A DNA stretch of 64,000 bases from NCBI GenBank assembly GCA_028564925.1, contig CM053027.1, forward strand, positions 244,739,649 through 244,803,648. Reading direction: 5' to 3'. A program made the translations under genes and the position numbers. This DNA is from Lithobates sylvaticus. Its lineage: Eukaryota; Chordata; Amphibia; Anura; Ranidae. The notes below the pieces were generated by a model that saw only the letters and a program-made list of their open reading frames with translations, did no database searches and had not been told where the DNA came from. Positions 1 to 9,716 of this stretch are shown here, piece by piece (the stretch's first letter is position 1; the number at the start of each line of letters is the position of its first letter).

Positions 1-2319
1 GCAGAAGTCTAGTGCGTATCCTATACATTTTTTCTGGTTATGGGTGAGGTCTTCTCTCTGGCTAAGAGCCCAATTAAGGGCGAGTAGTGCATCGTCGTGT
101 TGAATTATCGTATATAATGAAGAGGCGTCCAATTTTTTAGGCATATATATACCTATTTTTTATCATTTATTTATATATATGTTTTTACACGCAAACACAT
201 TACTATATCTATACTATTATTATATATATATGTTTTTATTCTCATATATAATGATTTTAATAATTCTTTGATAGTTTTATTTACATATGCGATTTCCTTT
301 CAGGAACCATATGTTAGATTATTTTATGCGTCTTTTTTATGTGATTTTTTATGCGACTTTTAAATGGGACTTTTGGTTTTCAATTTTACATTGTTTTAAT
401 GAGTTTTATCTCTCAGGAACAGTGTTTACTGTATGTCCCTTTAAACCCCACGTTATATACACCACTAAACGATATGACTATTAGCCCACATCTCTATGTG
501 GGGTTATCGCATTTTTCTCTCATTAATAATTCTTACTATGAATCCTCCTTCCATTCCTCCCTTGTCTGAGATTCTCACATTTGTCATAATGTGGTATATA
601 CTCTGATTATTTTTGGAATGTTCATCAATGTTTCAATACTGACCAGGACCATTACTATATGCTGCTGGAGAGTGCTGGGTGTAAACTATATGGAATTTTA
701 TTCTAATCATTTCTAGTTTTAGGATAGCCCCGTATGCACTCCCCTAGCCACACTCTCTCTGTGCATATTGTTCAGCATCTTTTTAATCATGCATTTTGCA
801 GTGATGGTTACATTATTATTTCATTTATTTCATGCAATGATTTTAAATATGAAATATGTTTAATATATGTTCTATAATAGAACCGCTGCACCTGATACAA
901 ACAATCCTACGTTGTCCCAAATATATATATGTAGATACATAATGCACTATGCCTCTATCCACTGAATGAGATAACACTGTAGTGCACCGCACTCTATTAG
1001 CAACATGCGCTGCTGCTTATTGTATATACATTTATACATGTATTAATCGCCTCTTATGTAGACTATTAAATCGCCTCTGGCTGTCTTTTATATTTGTATT
1101 CTAATTGAAGCTAATGTTTCAAATGTTTACCATATGATGTACTGTTAATTGACATTCTATTTTGTAAACATCGCTGACTGGGTATCTGTGTTTGAACCTT
1201 GTTTATACTCCACTATGTTCCGGTGTGCATATTTCCCCACTACCACACATGAACTGACTATTTGCTCAGGTTTTGCTCTTACACATGATGTCCGGTTGGA
1301 CGCTTGTGTATATTTTACTTCCTGCATTGTAACCAGGGCATTGAGCTGATCGTCCTACATCACCATAGTAACTAGCGCTGAGACGCTGGCGCTGTAATTG
1401 GCTGTTGGTTGAGAGGCCGGATACTTAAGACCCTGCTTAGCGTCTATAGCCACGCCCTCTGTTGAAGTCGGAAGTGACGAAACGCGTAAGGGCGTGGCCT
1501 ACACGACGCTGACCGGACGTGACGCTTGCGTTCCACCAGCTCCATACCGCTACCCGGAAGTCCAACGTGTGCCTCCATAGGCACACAATACACTGAAAGG
1601 AAGTGCAGGGGCTGATGCTGGAGACTGTTCTATACCATCTCAAACACGCAAGTTACTCTGAATGCCTATTCAAAGTTATTTAAATGTACGCTGCTAATCC
1701 TTAAGGGGACTATGGGAATGTGATATATGCTTGTATTAAATAAACAGAATTACGCTATGTGCAACATTTTAATTTGTTTTCATGGCGAGTTTGTTTGGTG
1801 ATATACTCCCCCTGGACCCTTGATGCGGTTGTCTCCTTGGTGATGCTGATTGCAGTAAGAAGGTTACCATACTGGTTTACCCGGCCCTAGCAGAGGATAA
1901 GTGGAAGCAGGCCCAATACCTGGGTGACATATTCTGACAGGCGTATTTTATCTGATTTTCTGGTGAGTTTGAACCCCTAAGGGGAGCGTGCCTCACATTG
2001 TGAAATTTACACGGGATGATACGGTGTCTGAATAAATCACAGAAGAAGTCACTTTGATCTGTTATATGAACTGCTCACCTACCACTTCTCCTGCACCCAA
2101 GGAACATTTATTTATTTGTTCACCTAAATTCTATTTGAGGACGTATTCTTTAAGCATGTTTTTATTTGAGCTGTTTTTTAATAGTCCTTTTGCCGTATTA
2201 TAGCGCTGTTTTAGTATACGATTTCTTCCTAATATTTCAAGTTGAGATTTTATACTATCTATTTCTTTTTATCTTTATATTTTAAAACGGCTGCTTTTAT
2301 ACTTATATATATTTTTTAA
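1..2319. other. Unclassified AT-rich DNA, no gene seen
   Basis: No reading frame here looks coding. Open stretches are short and have no family motif. The first 1.3 kb is AT-rich with many TATATA runs. A GC-richer block lies at about 1360-1660 and contains the hammerhead-like hairpin listed separately. The AT-rich sequence at 2150-2320 borders the Gypsy fossil. I cannot assign a repeat family to most of this stretch. Confidence 0.5.
1449..1498 (+). ncRNA. Hammerhead-ribozyme-like hairpin
   Basis: Seen: GCCACGCCCT (1449-1458) pairs perfectly over 10 bp with AGGGCGTGGC (1489-1498). Between them, in hammerhead order, lie CTGTTGAA (1459-1466), a small stem GTC/GAC with a 6-nt loop (1467-1478), GAAA (1479-1482), and a minimal stem III, C-GC-G followed by TA (1483-1488). 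This is the layout of a type I hammerhead with a very short stem III, as described in Penelope-like retroelements. The core differs from the CUGANGA consensus by having U for the first A and one extra A, so activity is doubtful. It may be a decayed copy of the motif family found again near 45.3, 47.3 and 54.5 kb. Confidence 0.4.
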
Positions 2320-2955
2320 TTAATTTATATATATCATTCTGTTGACCCAATCTCTGTCTAGTTGGTTGAAAGACTGCATATGTGACATCAGGCGCTGAGT
2401 AGTGTACATTAGGCCCCTTAGATACACTCTTTTTTCCAGTTCCTTACAAATACCCACGCGGCTAAAAACAAGAGATAGCTTTTTGGCTATGGTTTTGGCC
2501 GAAGTATTTCGAAGAGGAATTGCTTCCGGATAACGGGTGGCATAGTCCAATATAACCAAAATGTACTGATGCCCCCTAGCAGACTTCATTATCGGACCTA
2601 CCAAATCCATTGTGATCCTCTCAAAGGGGACCTCAATGATAGGAAGAGGTACCAGCGGGTTACGGAAATGTGGCATAGGTGCCGACTTCTGGCACACAGG
2701 GTAGGTGGAACAATAATTTTCTGTTTCCTTCATGACCCCAGGCCAATAGAATCTCTGCAATACCCTCTCTCTGGTTTTCTCGGTCCCCAGATGACCTCCC
2801 AGAATGTGCCTATGGGCCAATTCTAACACCAACTTCCTGTAAGGTTTGGGCATCACAAGTTGCTCAATGGTTTCTTCTGCCCTTTGAGACACTCGATACA
2901 GCAGGTCCCTTTCCATAGTGAAGTACGGGTAAGTGCAAGTTTTATCTGGGTTCAC
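2320..2955 (-). pseudogene. Gypsy integrase part (fossil)
   Basis: The minus-strand frame shows an HHCC zinc-binding integrase N-terminus: HRHILGGHLGTEKTRERV, then FYWPGV, and a CSTYPVC cysteine pair. This is followed by the start of a DDE integrase core (ITMDLVGPI, VILDYATRYPEAIPL), where the aspartates in MDLVGP and ILDYATRY are in the expected places for Ty3/Gypsy integrases. In the living family this protein joins element cDNA to the chromosome. Here it is part of a broken fossil and lies just downstream of the protease part. Confidence 0.85.
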
Positions 2956-2966
2956 TAACTTGCCAT

Positions 2967-3755
2967 CTATTTCACCACATTTTCCCGTGCCTTTATTAGG
3001 GTGGGGTCTTTTAACTGTTCTGTGGCAAAATTTTCCCTGTGAACCTCAAGATCCGAAAACTCCACAGATGGCATGTTTTCCTCTGAGGATGTTGGCTCCT
3101 CCCCAGTTTCTCGAGTTTCCCCCGCCAATACCGACAAGGGAAATTCGGGAGAGTCCTCACCACTCTCAGAGGAATTCTGGTCATCATCTTCCTGGTCTAT
3201 AGGGGCACCAGTGGGGGGCTCAGGACAATCCCAGAGTTCCCAGAACTTTGGAAAATCCCTTCCCACAATGGCATCATGTGGTAAGTGAGACACTAACCCC
3301 ACCTGATGAGAGAGGTTACCTTTGGGGGTCTCAAAAAACACTGAAGTTACCGGATACTCTCGGGTGTCCCCATGCACACAAATAACAGCCACCTTGTTAT
3401 TCCCAGAGACCTCTGTAGTAACTAATTCAGCTTTTATCAATGTTACCAGGCTACCTGAATCCAGCAACACATCAACATTTCTACCATTAATACACATTTT
3501 ACATAAATGTTTCTCAGGTCCCCGAATGGCAGTGCATGCAACTGTCGCAAACAGCGACTGACGTCTTTCACTTATATCACATCGCATCACATTGCATAGG
3601 CTCATCCACAACTGGGCAATTGGCTGCAATATGTCCCTCTTGCCGGCAGCGGTAGCAAATAATCTTTTTTGCTGCCTCTTGCAGCCTGGGCTTCCCGGGC
3701 TGCTCCCGCCAGACCTTAGGTAGAACTCCCACCCTCTCACTCTCTCCACCCTCAC
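2967..3755 (-). pseudogene. Gypsy aspartic protease part (fossil)
   Basis: The clearest motif is VLLDSGSLVTLI, a retroviral-type aspartic protease active site with the catalytic D in DSG, at about 3440-3475 on the minus strand. A later GRDFPKFW segment resembles the flap-distal region of these proteases. An acidic Ser/Glu-rich linker follows and leads into the integrase part. The family uses this enzyme to cleave its polyprotein during particle maturation. Part of a broken fossil. Confidence 0.75.
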
Positions 3756-4143
3756 CCCTTGGAGTCATCTTACCCACCACTGGGGATGATCTGGTCTTAG
3801 GGTGGAAAGTCCGTGAGTCCCTGGAAAAGGTGGTCAGGTTCTCTGTAGCCAAGTACCTCTCAACCAGATCCACAAGCTTATCTGCATTTTCTGGGTCTCC
3901 ATGGCTTACCCACTTTTGGATGGCAGTAGGAAGAGCTCTCAGGAAACGATCCATAACAACACGTTCTACAATGTTTGGTGCGGTCAAAGTCTCTGGCTGC
4001 AGCCACTTCCTGCTCAGGTGAATGAGATCATACATTTGAGACCTGGGGGGTTTTGCAACCTGAAAAGTCCAATTATGCACACACTGAGCCCGGGCGGCCA
4101 GGGTGAAACCCAGCCATGCCAATATTTCTGTTTTTACCACCAC
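3577..4143 (-). pseudogene. Gypsy Gag part with SCAN-like capsid region and zinc knuckle (fossil)
   Basis: The minus-strand frame encodes a helical region with KWLQPE, RVVMDRFLRALP and WVSHGDPENADKLV segments, which read like a SCAN domain (compare the L-R-P-E and F-L-x-x-L-P spacing of SCAN proteins). It ends with a zinc knuckle, CYRCRQEGHIAANC (CX2CX4HX4C, about 3600-3650). Upstream Gln/Asn-rich sequence (4549-4800) looks like the Gag N-terminal coiled region. SCAN homology is by eye. The SCAN domain is established to derive from Gmr1-like capsid. Confidence 0.7.
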
Positions 4144-4734
4144 ATAGTCTTTTGCTTGGTCAGGCTCTAGGTCATAATAAGCTTTTTACGATTCCCCAGT
4201 TAACAGAGGGGCCACCAGTCCAGCCCACTGTTCCTTAGGCCACTTTTCCCTTTCAGCAGTCCTTTCAAATGTGGTCAAAAACACCTCTGGATCATCCTAT
4301 CCAGTCATTTTTGTCATTAAACGGCTCACACCAAAGGATGCGGTATTAGTGTAACCGCTTGCCTCACTGGTCTGCGGATGTTGCTGTATTAATGTCTCTA
4401 TTTGTTGTTGAAAACTCTGCTCTTGCTTCTGCAACAGGTCTATGAAGCGGGCCTCAGATTGCTGCTGGGCTTGTTGCTGAGCTTCCAGACTCTGCAGGTG
4501 AGCTTTCTGCTGAGCTTCCAGACTCTGCTGGTGAGCTTTCTGCTGAGCTTACAGACTCTGCTGCAAAGTTGCATTTGTCTGCTGCTGGGCTGCAAGGCTC
4601 CTTTGTAAACCCGCATTTGTCTGCTGCTGATTTGCATTTGCTAGAGCAAGCTGTCTCAGTATCTCCTCCATGCTGGCCTTAAAAAAAAACTGCCCCTGCT
4701 TCTCCACCAACTGTGAGGGATTAGCTCGGCATCG

Positions 4735-5500
4735 GGTGTGTGTGACCCCCCTGGACACAAAATCAGGCACAGCAGACAGCGTTGTAGGTGGAAAAAACAA
4801 AGGTGCGCTTTATTTATGCTACATGCAGTAAAAAATATAACAGCCAAACAAAAAAAAACATGAAAAGAAATCCTGGTCAGCTTGACCACTTACTACACAT
4901 GTAGATTCCCTGTCTAACAACTGAGTGCAGCCTTGTACACAGGCGTTAACGCACCGCACAGAACAGGTGTCACACTCCCCAGTCTATACAAACACAAAAC
5001 TGGTTCCAGGATGGAGCATCTCCCTAAGCATGCTGGGGTTTTTTGTAGAGGTCTTAATGAGCCCACTTACTTCAGCTGTGCTCATTAACTCTTCCCCTAT
5101 AGGACTCCCAGCACTCCCCTCTAGTGGTATAAGTCTGCATAAAGCCTGAATCTAGGGCATACATATTTTCCATCCTGGATACAACCAGGTGATTTTACCT
5201 GCCTGCTGCCACAATATATATATATATATATAAATATCAAATACACTGCCACTAACTGAATAACCTGCCTGCTTAATCTAACTCAAGCTATCTCTCTGAC
5301 CATGCCAACAACACTACACACGGCTGTGTAAGCAGCCTTATATAGTGTGGGGAGTGGACTTAGTCCCCCTGAGCCATGATTGGCCAAAGGAACCCTACCT
5401 TTGGCCAATTATTGCTCTCTTAGCAGAGCGCTGTGATTGGTCAAAGCATGCAGGTCAGGTGCATGCTTTGGCCAATCATCATACAGCAATGCACTGCAAA
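4735..5500 (-). repeat. LTR-like promoter region of the Gypsy fossil
   Basis: On the minus strand this region has CCAAT-type boxes (GATTGG near 5380 and 5435), a TATA box (CTATATAAGG, about 5336-5346) and an AATAAA polyadenylation signal (about 4807-4815), in the order expected for an LTR just upstream of Gag. Exact ends are not visible because no second LTR lies in the window to align with. The right side grades into hAT-related sequence near 5540. Confidence 0.35.
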
Positions 5501-5539
5501 CTCGCAGTGCATTATGGGGTGTTCTGCTGCACTAAAATT

Positions 5540-5638
5540 TTCCGCAAATGCCCCATAATGTTCGCTGTTCGGCGAACGGACGAACACCCGATGTTTCAGT
5601 TGAACTTATGTTCGACCCGAACATCAAGCTCATCCCTA
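5540..5638. repeat. hAT-family MITE terminus (right end)
   Basis: Ends in GCTCATCCCTA at 5638. This is the reverse complement of the TAGGGATGAGC terminus that begins copies at 6947 and 63333. A subterminal palindrome, GTTCGCTGTTCGGCGAAC (about 5560-5577), is shared in style with the other copies. The rest of this copy to the left cannot be separated from the LTR-like region. Confidence 0.55.
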
Positions 5639-6946
5639 ATGAGCACTGATGTGGCATGGATAAGCATTGATGTGGCATGGATGAACACTGATGTGGCATG
5701 GATGTGGCACAGATGAGCACTGGTGTGGCATGGATGTGGCACAGACGTGTTCCAGGGACATAAATTACACATCTAATTTCCTCACTACCTATTAAACTTT
5801 TGTGAGGCTCTGATGGCACTGATGAGCACTGTAGTGGCACGGATGAGAACTGATGTGGCACATATGAGGCACAGATGGGCACTGATGTGGCAAGGATGAG
5901 CACTGATGTGGCACAGATGAGGCATAGGTGAGCACTGATGTGGCATGGATGAGAACTGATGTGACATGGATGTGACACAGATGAGTACTGATGTGGCATT
6001 GATGAGTACTGATGTGGCATGGATGAGAACTGATGTGGCATGGATGTGGCATGGATGAGTACTGATGTGGCATGGAAGAGCACTGATGTGGCATGAATGA
6101 GTACTGATGTGGCATGGATGAGAACTGATGTGGCATGGATGTGGCACGGGTCTGGCATTGATGAGTACTGATGTGGCATGGATGTGCACTGATGTGGCAC
6201 TGTTGAGCACTGATGTGACATGGAAGAGCACTGATGTGGCATGGATGAGCACTGATATGGCATGGATGAGCACTGATGTTGCATGGATGAGCACTGATGT
6301 GACATGGAAAAGCACTGATGTGGCATAGATTTGGCACAGATAAACACTGTTGTAGCATGGATGTGGCATGGATGAGCACTGATGTGGCATGGATGAGGCA
6401 CTGATGAGCATGGATGTGGCATGGATGAGCACTGATGTTGCATGGATGAGCACTGATGTGGCATGGATGTGACACGGATGAGCACTAATGTGGCATGGCT
6501 GTGGCACAGATGAGCACTGATGTGGCATGTATGTGGCACAGGTGAGCACTGATGTGGCATGGATGTGGCACGGATGAGCACTAATTTGGCATTGATGTGG
6601 CACGGATGAGTACTGATGTGGCATGGATGTGGCATGGATGAACACTGATGTGGCATGGATGAGCACTTTTGTGGCACAGATGAACACTGATGTGGCATTG
6701 ATGTACCACGGATGAGTACTGATGTGGCATGGATGTGGCATGGATTAGCACGGATGTGGCATGGATGTGGCACGGATGAGCGCTGATGTGGCATGGATGA
6801 GCACTGATTTGGCATGGATAAGTACTGATGTGGCATGGCTGTGGCATGGATGTGGCACAAATTAGCATTGATGTGGCACAGATGAACATTGATGTGGCAT
6901 GGATGAGTACTGATGTGGCATGGATGTGGCACAGATGAGTACTAAT
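5639..6946. repeat. Minisatellite, 21-bp composite unit
   Basis: About 1.3 kb of tandem repeats built from two modules, GATGTGGCATGG (12 bp) and a 9-bp ATGAGCACT type, giving a common 21-bp period with 12-, 24- and 33-bp variants. Because every module is a multiple of three, long frames stay open on both strands; the longest is about 466 codons on the minus strand with CHI/CSSMPHQ repeats. These are not evidence of a gene. The array starts and ends within a base or two of the two hAT termini that flank it. Confidence 0.9.
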
Positions 6947-7200
6947 TAGGGATGAGCCCGATGTTCGCCAAACAGCAAACAATATGCAATGTTTGCTGCA
7001 AATTCTAAAGCCGCTGGAACACTGTTAAAGTCTACGGGACACTAAAATGAGCACTTTTGATTTTTCATGTTAAAGGTTTATATGCACGTTATTGTCATAA
7101 AAAGTGTTGGGGACCTGTCCCAGGGGACATGTATCAATGCAAATGTTTTTTTTTTAAAACTGCAGTTTTTTTGGGAGCAGTGATTTTTTTTTTTAATTCA
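6947..7200 (+). repeat. hAT-family MITE, left part
   Basis: Starts TAGGGATGAGC and continues with a GTTCGCC/AACAGC subterminal region. It then carries the family block around ATAAAAAGTGTTGGGGACC and CCAGGGGACATGTATCAATG, also present at about 63490-63540. It is cut off at a T-rich tract near 7180-7200, where a minus-strand LINE tail (reverse complement of CAATAAAAATCTATTG) appears to begin. Confidence 0.65.
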
Positions 7201-7272
7201 ATAGATTTTTATTGAGTTTTTCAATTGTAGCTCTGGAATTTTTGCCATGTAATGCTAAATAATAGACAAGGT

Positions 7273-7423
7273 GGAGTGCGCATGCGCGGGACTTCCGGGA
7301 AGACGCACTGAACGGGAGCTCCGCACCGCTCCGGCCTCATTCAGCCCCCTAAGCGCTCAGTTCGAGCAAGACCCGTCCGGTCTTCAGCCCACAGCCTCCT
7401 GAGGGTGCCAGGCACCCACCGAT
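7273..7423 (+). promoter_or_regulatory. LINE 5' end with NRF1-like and ETS-like sites
   Basis: The first bases after the target duplication contain TGCGCATGCGCG (7277-7288), a full match to the NRF1 palindromic consensus. ACTTCCGG (7291-7298), an ETS-family core, follows immediately. The region is GC-rich, has CpGs and has no TATA box. This is the layout of a TATA-less internal promoter at the start of a LINE. Function is inferred from motifs alone. Confidence 0.6.
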
Positions 7424-8587
7424 ATGCCCGAGGGGACGCATAAAAGCGAAGTTAGCCGGCAACTCACCTACAGCCAGGCGACCTCGGTCCCAGCCAAGAT
7501 GGCGGCCGCAACACGAGGCAGCATGGATGATCCGGACTCCATTGCAGATCCACCAGCCCTCCAGCAGCACTTGCAGCAACACAACAGCCTCCTGACGACC
7601 CCCGTGAGTACCTGCATCCCCCAGGGGATCTCCCCGGCCTCCACAGCATCCCTGCTGGGCAGAACATTCGGAAGCCTCCCCCCCACTCCACTCCAGGGAT
7701 CTCCCTTGGGCCTAGAGAGCCCCCACCACCTTCACCCCCTACAACAGACCCACTCCGCTGACATGCAGCTCATGCTGCAACACTTCTCAGAGATGCTAGC
7801 CCAAAATGCCATGCAAATCACTGCCACCATTAAGGCAGATCTACAGGGCCTGGGGGCACGCATGGATGTCATAGAGCAAGCTGTAGACAACACAGCTGCA
7901 CGCACCAACCAAAATACCGCTTGCATCCAAACTCTGCAAGACCAACTAGAAACAGCTCTCTCCAAAATTGACGATTTGGAGAACAGAAGCAGAAGGTACA
8001 ACTTCCGCATAAGAGGAATCCCCGAGTCCACCACGGACATCCCTAGCACGATCAAATCGTTCATCAAAGAACTTTTGCCTGATATCCAAGAGCACAGACT
8101 GGAACTAGACAGGGCGCACAGAGCCCTCCAACCCCCCAGACAAGATGGTCTCCCAAGGGACATCGTGGTCAAACCGCACTACTACAGTGTCAAAGAAGAC
8201 ATCATGAGACACACACGCAACCGAGATACCCTAACCTTCCAGGGCAACAAGGTCCAAGTTTTTGCGGACATTTCACCCGCCACTGTGCAGAAACGCAGGT
8301 CCCTTAAGCCCCTCCTAGAGGTCCTCATGCAAAACTCCATCAAATACCGCTGGTCCTTCCCGTTCCGGCTCCAATTCCATTTCAAAGACAAATCATATGG
8401 ATTCTCCTCATTCCACGATGGCGAACACCTTCTGCTCCAGCTTGGACTCATCTCCCAAGACCTAGTCCCCCATCAGGCTCCAAGCAAGTCGGTCTCCTCC
8501 AAGCGTCCACCACCAGGCAGCCCCCTGACCCCGCTGTGGAACAAGCAACAAACGAAGAGACACCGCGAATCACATCCCCCGAGATGA
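7424..8587 (+). CDS. L1-type ORF1 protein (RNA-binding chaperone)
   Basis: 387 codons, open to a TGA. The N-terminal 120 residues are Pro/Gln-rich. A coiled coil follows at about residues 135-190 (heptads through DVIEQAVDN and LQDQLETALSKIDDLEN). Next comes the hallmark NRSRRYNFRIRGIPE start of the RRM-like domain, then VKEDIMRHTR and VQVFADISPATVQKRR, the C-terminal-domain motif. L1 ORF1 proteins trimerise, coat the LINE RNA and act as nucleic-acid chaperones in the ribonucleoprotein. The first in-frame ATG (7424) is used. A later ATG (KMAAATRG, about 7499) in a better Kozak context (AAGATGGCG) is a possible alternative start. Confidence 0.93.
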   Translation: MPEGTHKSEVSRQLTYSQATSVPAKMAAATRGSMDDPDSIADPPALQQHLQQHNSLLTTPVSTCIPQGISPASTASLLGRTFGSLPPTPLQGSPLGLESPHHLHPLQQTHSADMQLMLQHFSEMLAQNAMQITATIKADLQGLGARMDVIEQAVDNTAARTNQNTACIQTLQDQLETALSKIDDLENRSRRYNFRIRGIPESTTDIPSTIKSFIKELLPDIQEHRLELDRAHRALQPPRQDGLPRDIVVKPHYYSVKEDIMRHTRNRDTLTFQGNKVQVFADISPATVQKRRSLKPLLEVLMQNSIKYRWSFPFRLQFHFKDKSYGFSSFHDGEHLLLQLGLISQDLVPHQAPSKSVSSKRPPPGSPLTPLWNKQQTKRHRESHPPR

Positions 8588-9024
8588 AGACCTTTATTTG
8601 CCTCTCCTCACTGAGAGGCTTTGTCCTTACTATTTTTCAGGATTCCATCTTCCCCTGAACCTGGTTTCCCCCTCCCCTTCATGTGCCACTCGTTTTGCTG
8701 CTCTGGCCATTTCATTTTGACATTTATGTTATCCCTCCTAGGGCCATTTAAATGATCGCCTCAGCTCCTCTCCAGGTTCAGGGGAAGACGCACCCTCTAA
8801 GCCCTGACCATTTTTAGTCAGGCCTGGGTACATTTTGACCTGGGCAGGGCCCCCTTAGTCCTACCCGTGACGACAGGGGCTTCCCTCCCTCACTCGCAAC
8901 TCCAGCCGGGGGTATGGTGGGTACCTGTGCTACTCGACAAGTATCCAGAAGGGATTTAACCCTACCCTCAGATCCCCCACAACATCAGTCCCCACAGCCT
9001 CCCCCGTCCTATTCCCATTATGGA

Positions 9025-9062
<38 letters not shown>

Positions 9063-9716
9063 CTCTTCCCCTCCCCTACAGGTACTCCTAACTAAGCTAG
9101 CCTTGTTCTACCCTGTGGGACATTGCAGGACTCATTCTAGGATTGACCTATGTTTAGGTTGCTAGTGGTTTCTTTATTATCTAATTTTTTGTTTTTTATT
9201 TGTGTTTTTTGCCTTTTTGGCCGACTGGTCACACTGTTACCCCGATTTGGGGGCCTCCTCGGCCGGAGCGGCGCTGCTTGCCACTCCATCTGCTGTGACG
9301 CGGAGGGTACCCACTCCCTCCGGTGACACCAGACAGACAACCCTTTTGAGGTTGCACCCTCTCCAAATGCTCCCCTCGGGGAGCCTTTGGACCTGGACCC
9401 GGTTCGCCGGTCCTTGTTGCACTTTGACAGATACATTACGATTGTGTATACTTTGTTATATATACTGGTTTACTAATCATCATGTTTTTCTCGCTGCTCT
9501 CCTTTCCTCTCTTTCTCCTCTCTCCCCCCCCCCCCCCCTTCCTGCTCCCCTCCCCCACTCCCTTTCTCCCTCACACTCAGGACCCCTCGCGGAGAGGCAC
9601 CGCCTCAGTCTTCCTAGGACATCTACAAGAGCCCAACTCCCAGGCCACCTCCAGCAGACTTCTGCACCTAAAGGTAAGCTCCCACCGTTCATTTTCGCAC
9701 CCACACTCAGACGCCC
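8588..9716 (+). other. LINE inter-ORF spacer
   Basis: 1.13 kb between the ORF1 stop and the ORF2 ATG with no conserved frame. It holds a T run of about 34 nt (9028-9062) and a C run (9525-9539). Mammalian L1s have a spacer of only tens of bases, so this length is notable. A similar length (1.23 kb) separates ORF1 and ORF2 in the related L1 at 55.5-57.6 kb. Confidence 0.8.

Larger units (their letters stand above)
2320..5500 (-). mobile_element. Broken Gmr1-like Ty3/Gypsy retrotransposon fossil
   Basis: Read on the minus strand, the order is an LTR-like region, Gag with a SCAN-like capsid part and zinc knuckle, aspartic protease, then integrase. Integrase follows protease directly and no reverse transcriptase is recognised between them. 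Gmr1-like Gypsy elements are known for carrying integrase ahead of reverse transcriptase, and their capsid is the proposed source of the vertebrate SCAN domain. The element is broken, with several breaks, and only part of it is present. Age looks old relative to the L1 at 7.3 kb. The outer limits are approximate. The family call rests on the SCAN-like Gag and the domain order. Confidence 0.75.

Noticed and set aside
5532-6932. 466-codon open frame with CHI/MPHQCSS repeats on the minus strand
   Set aside because: The minisatellite unit is built from 12- and 9-bp modules, so all frames in register stay open. There is no promoter, splice or family signal, and similar frames exist in other registers.
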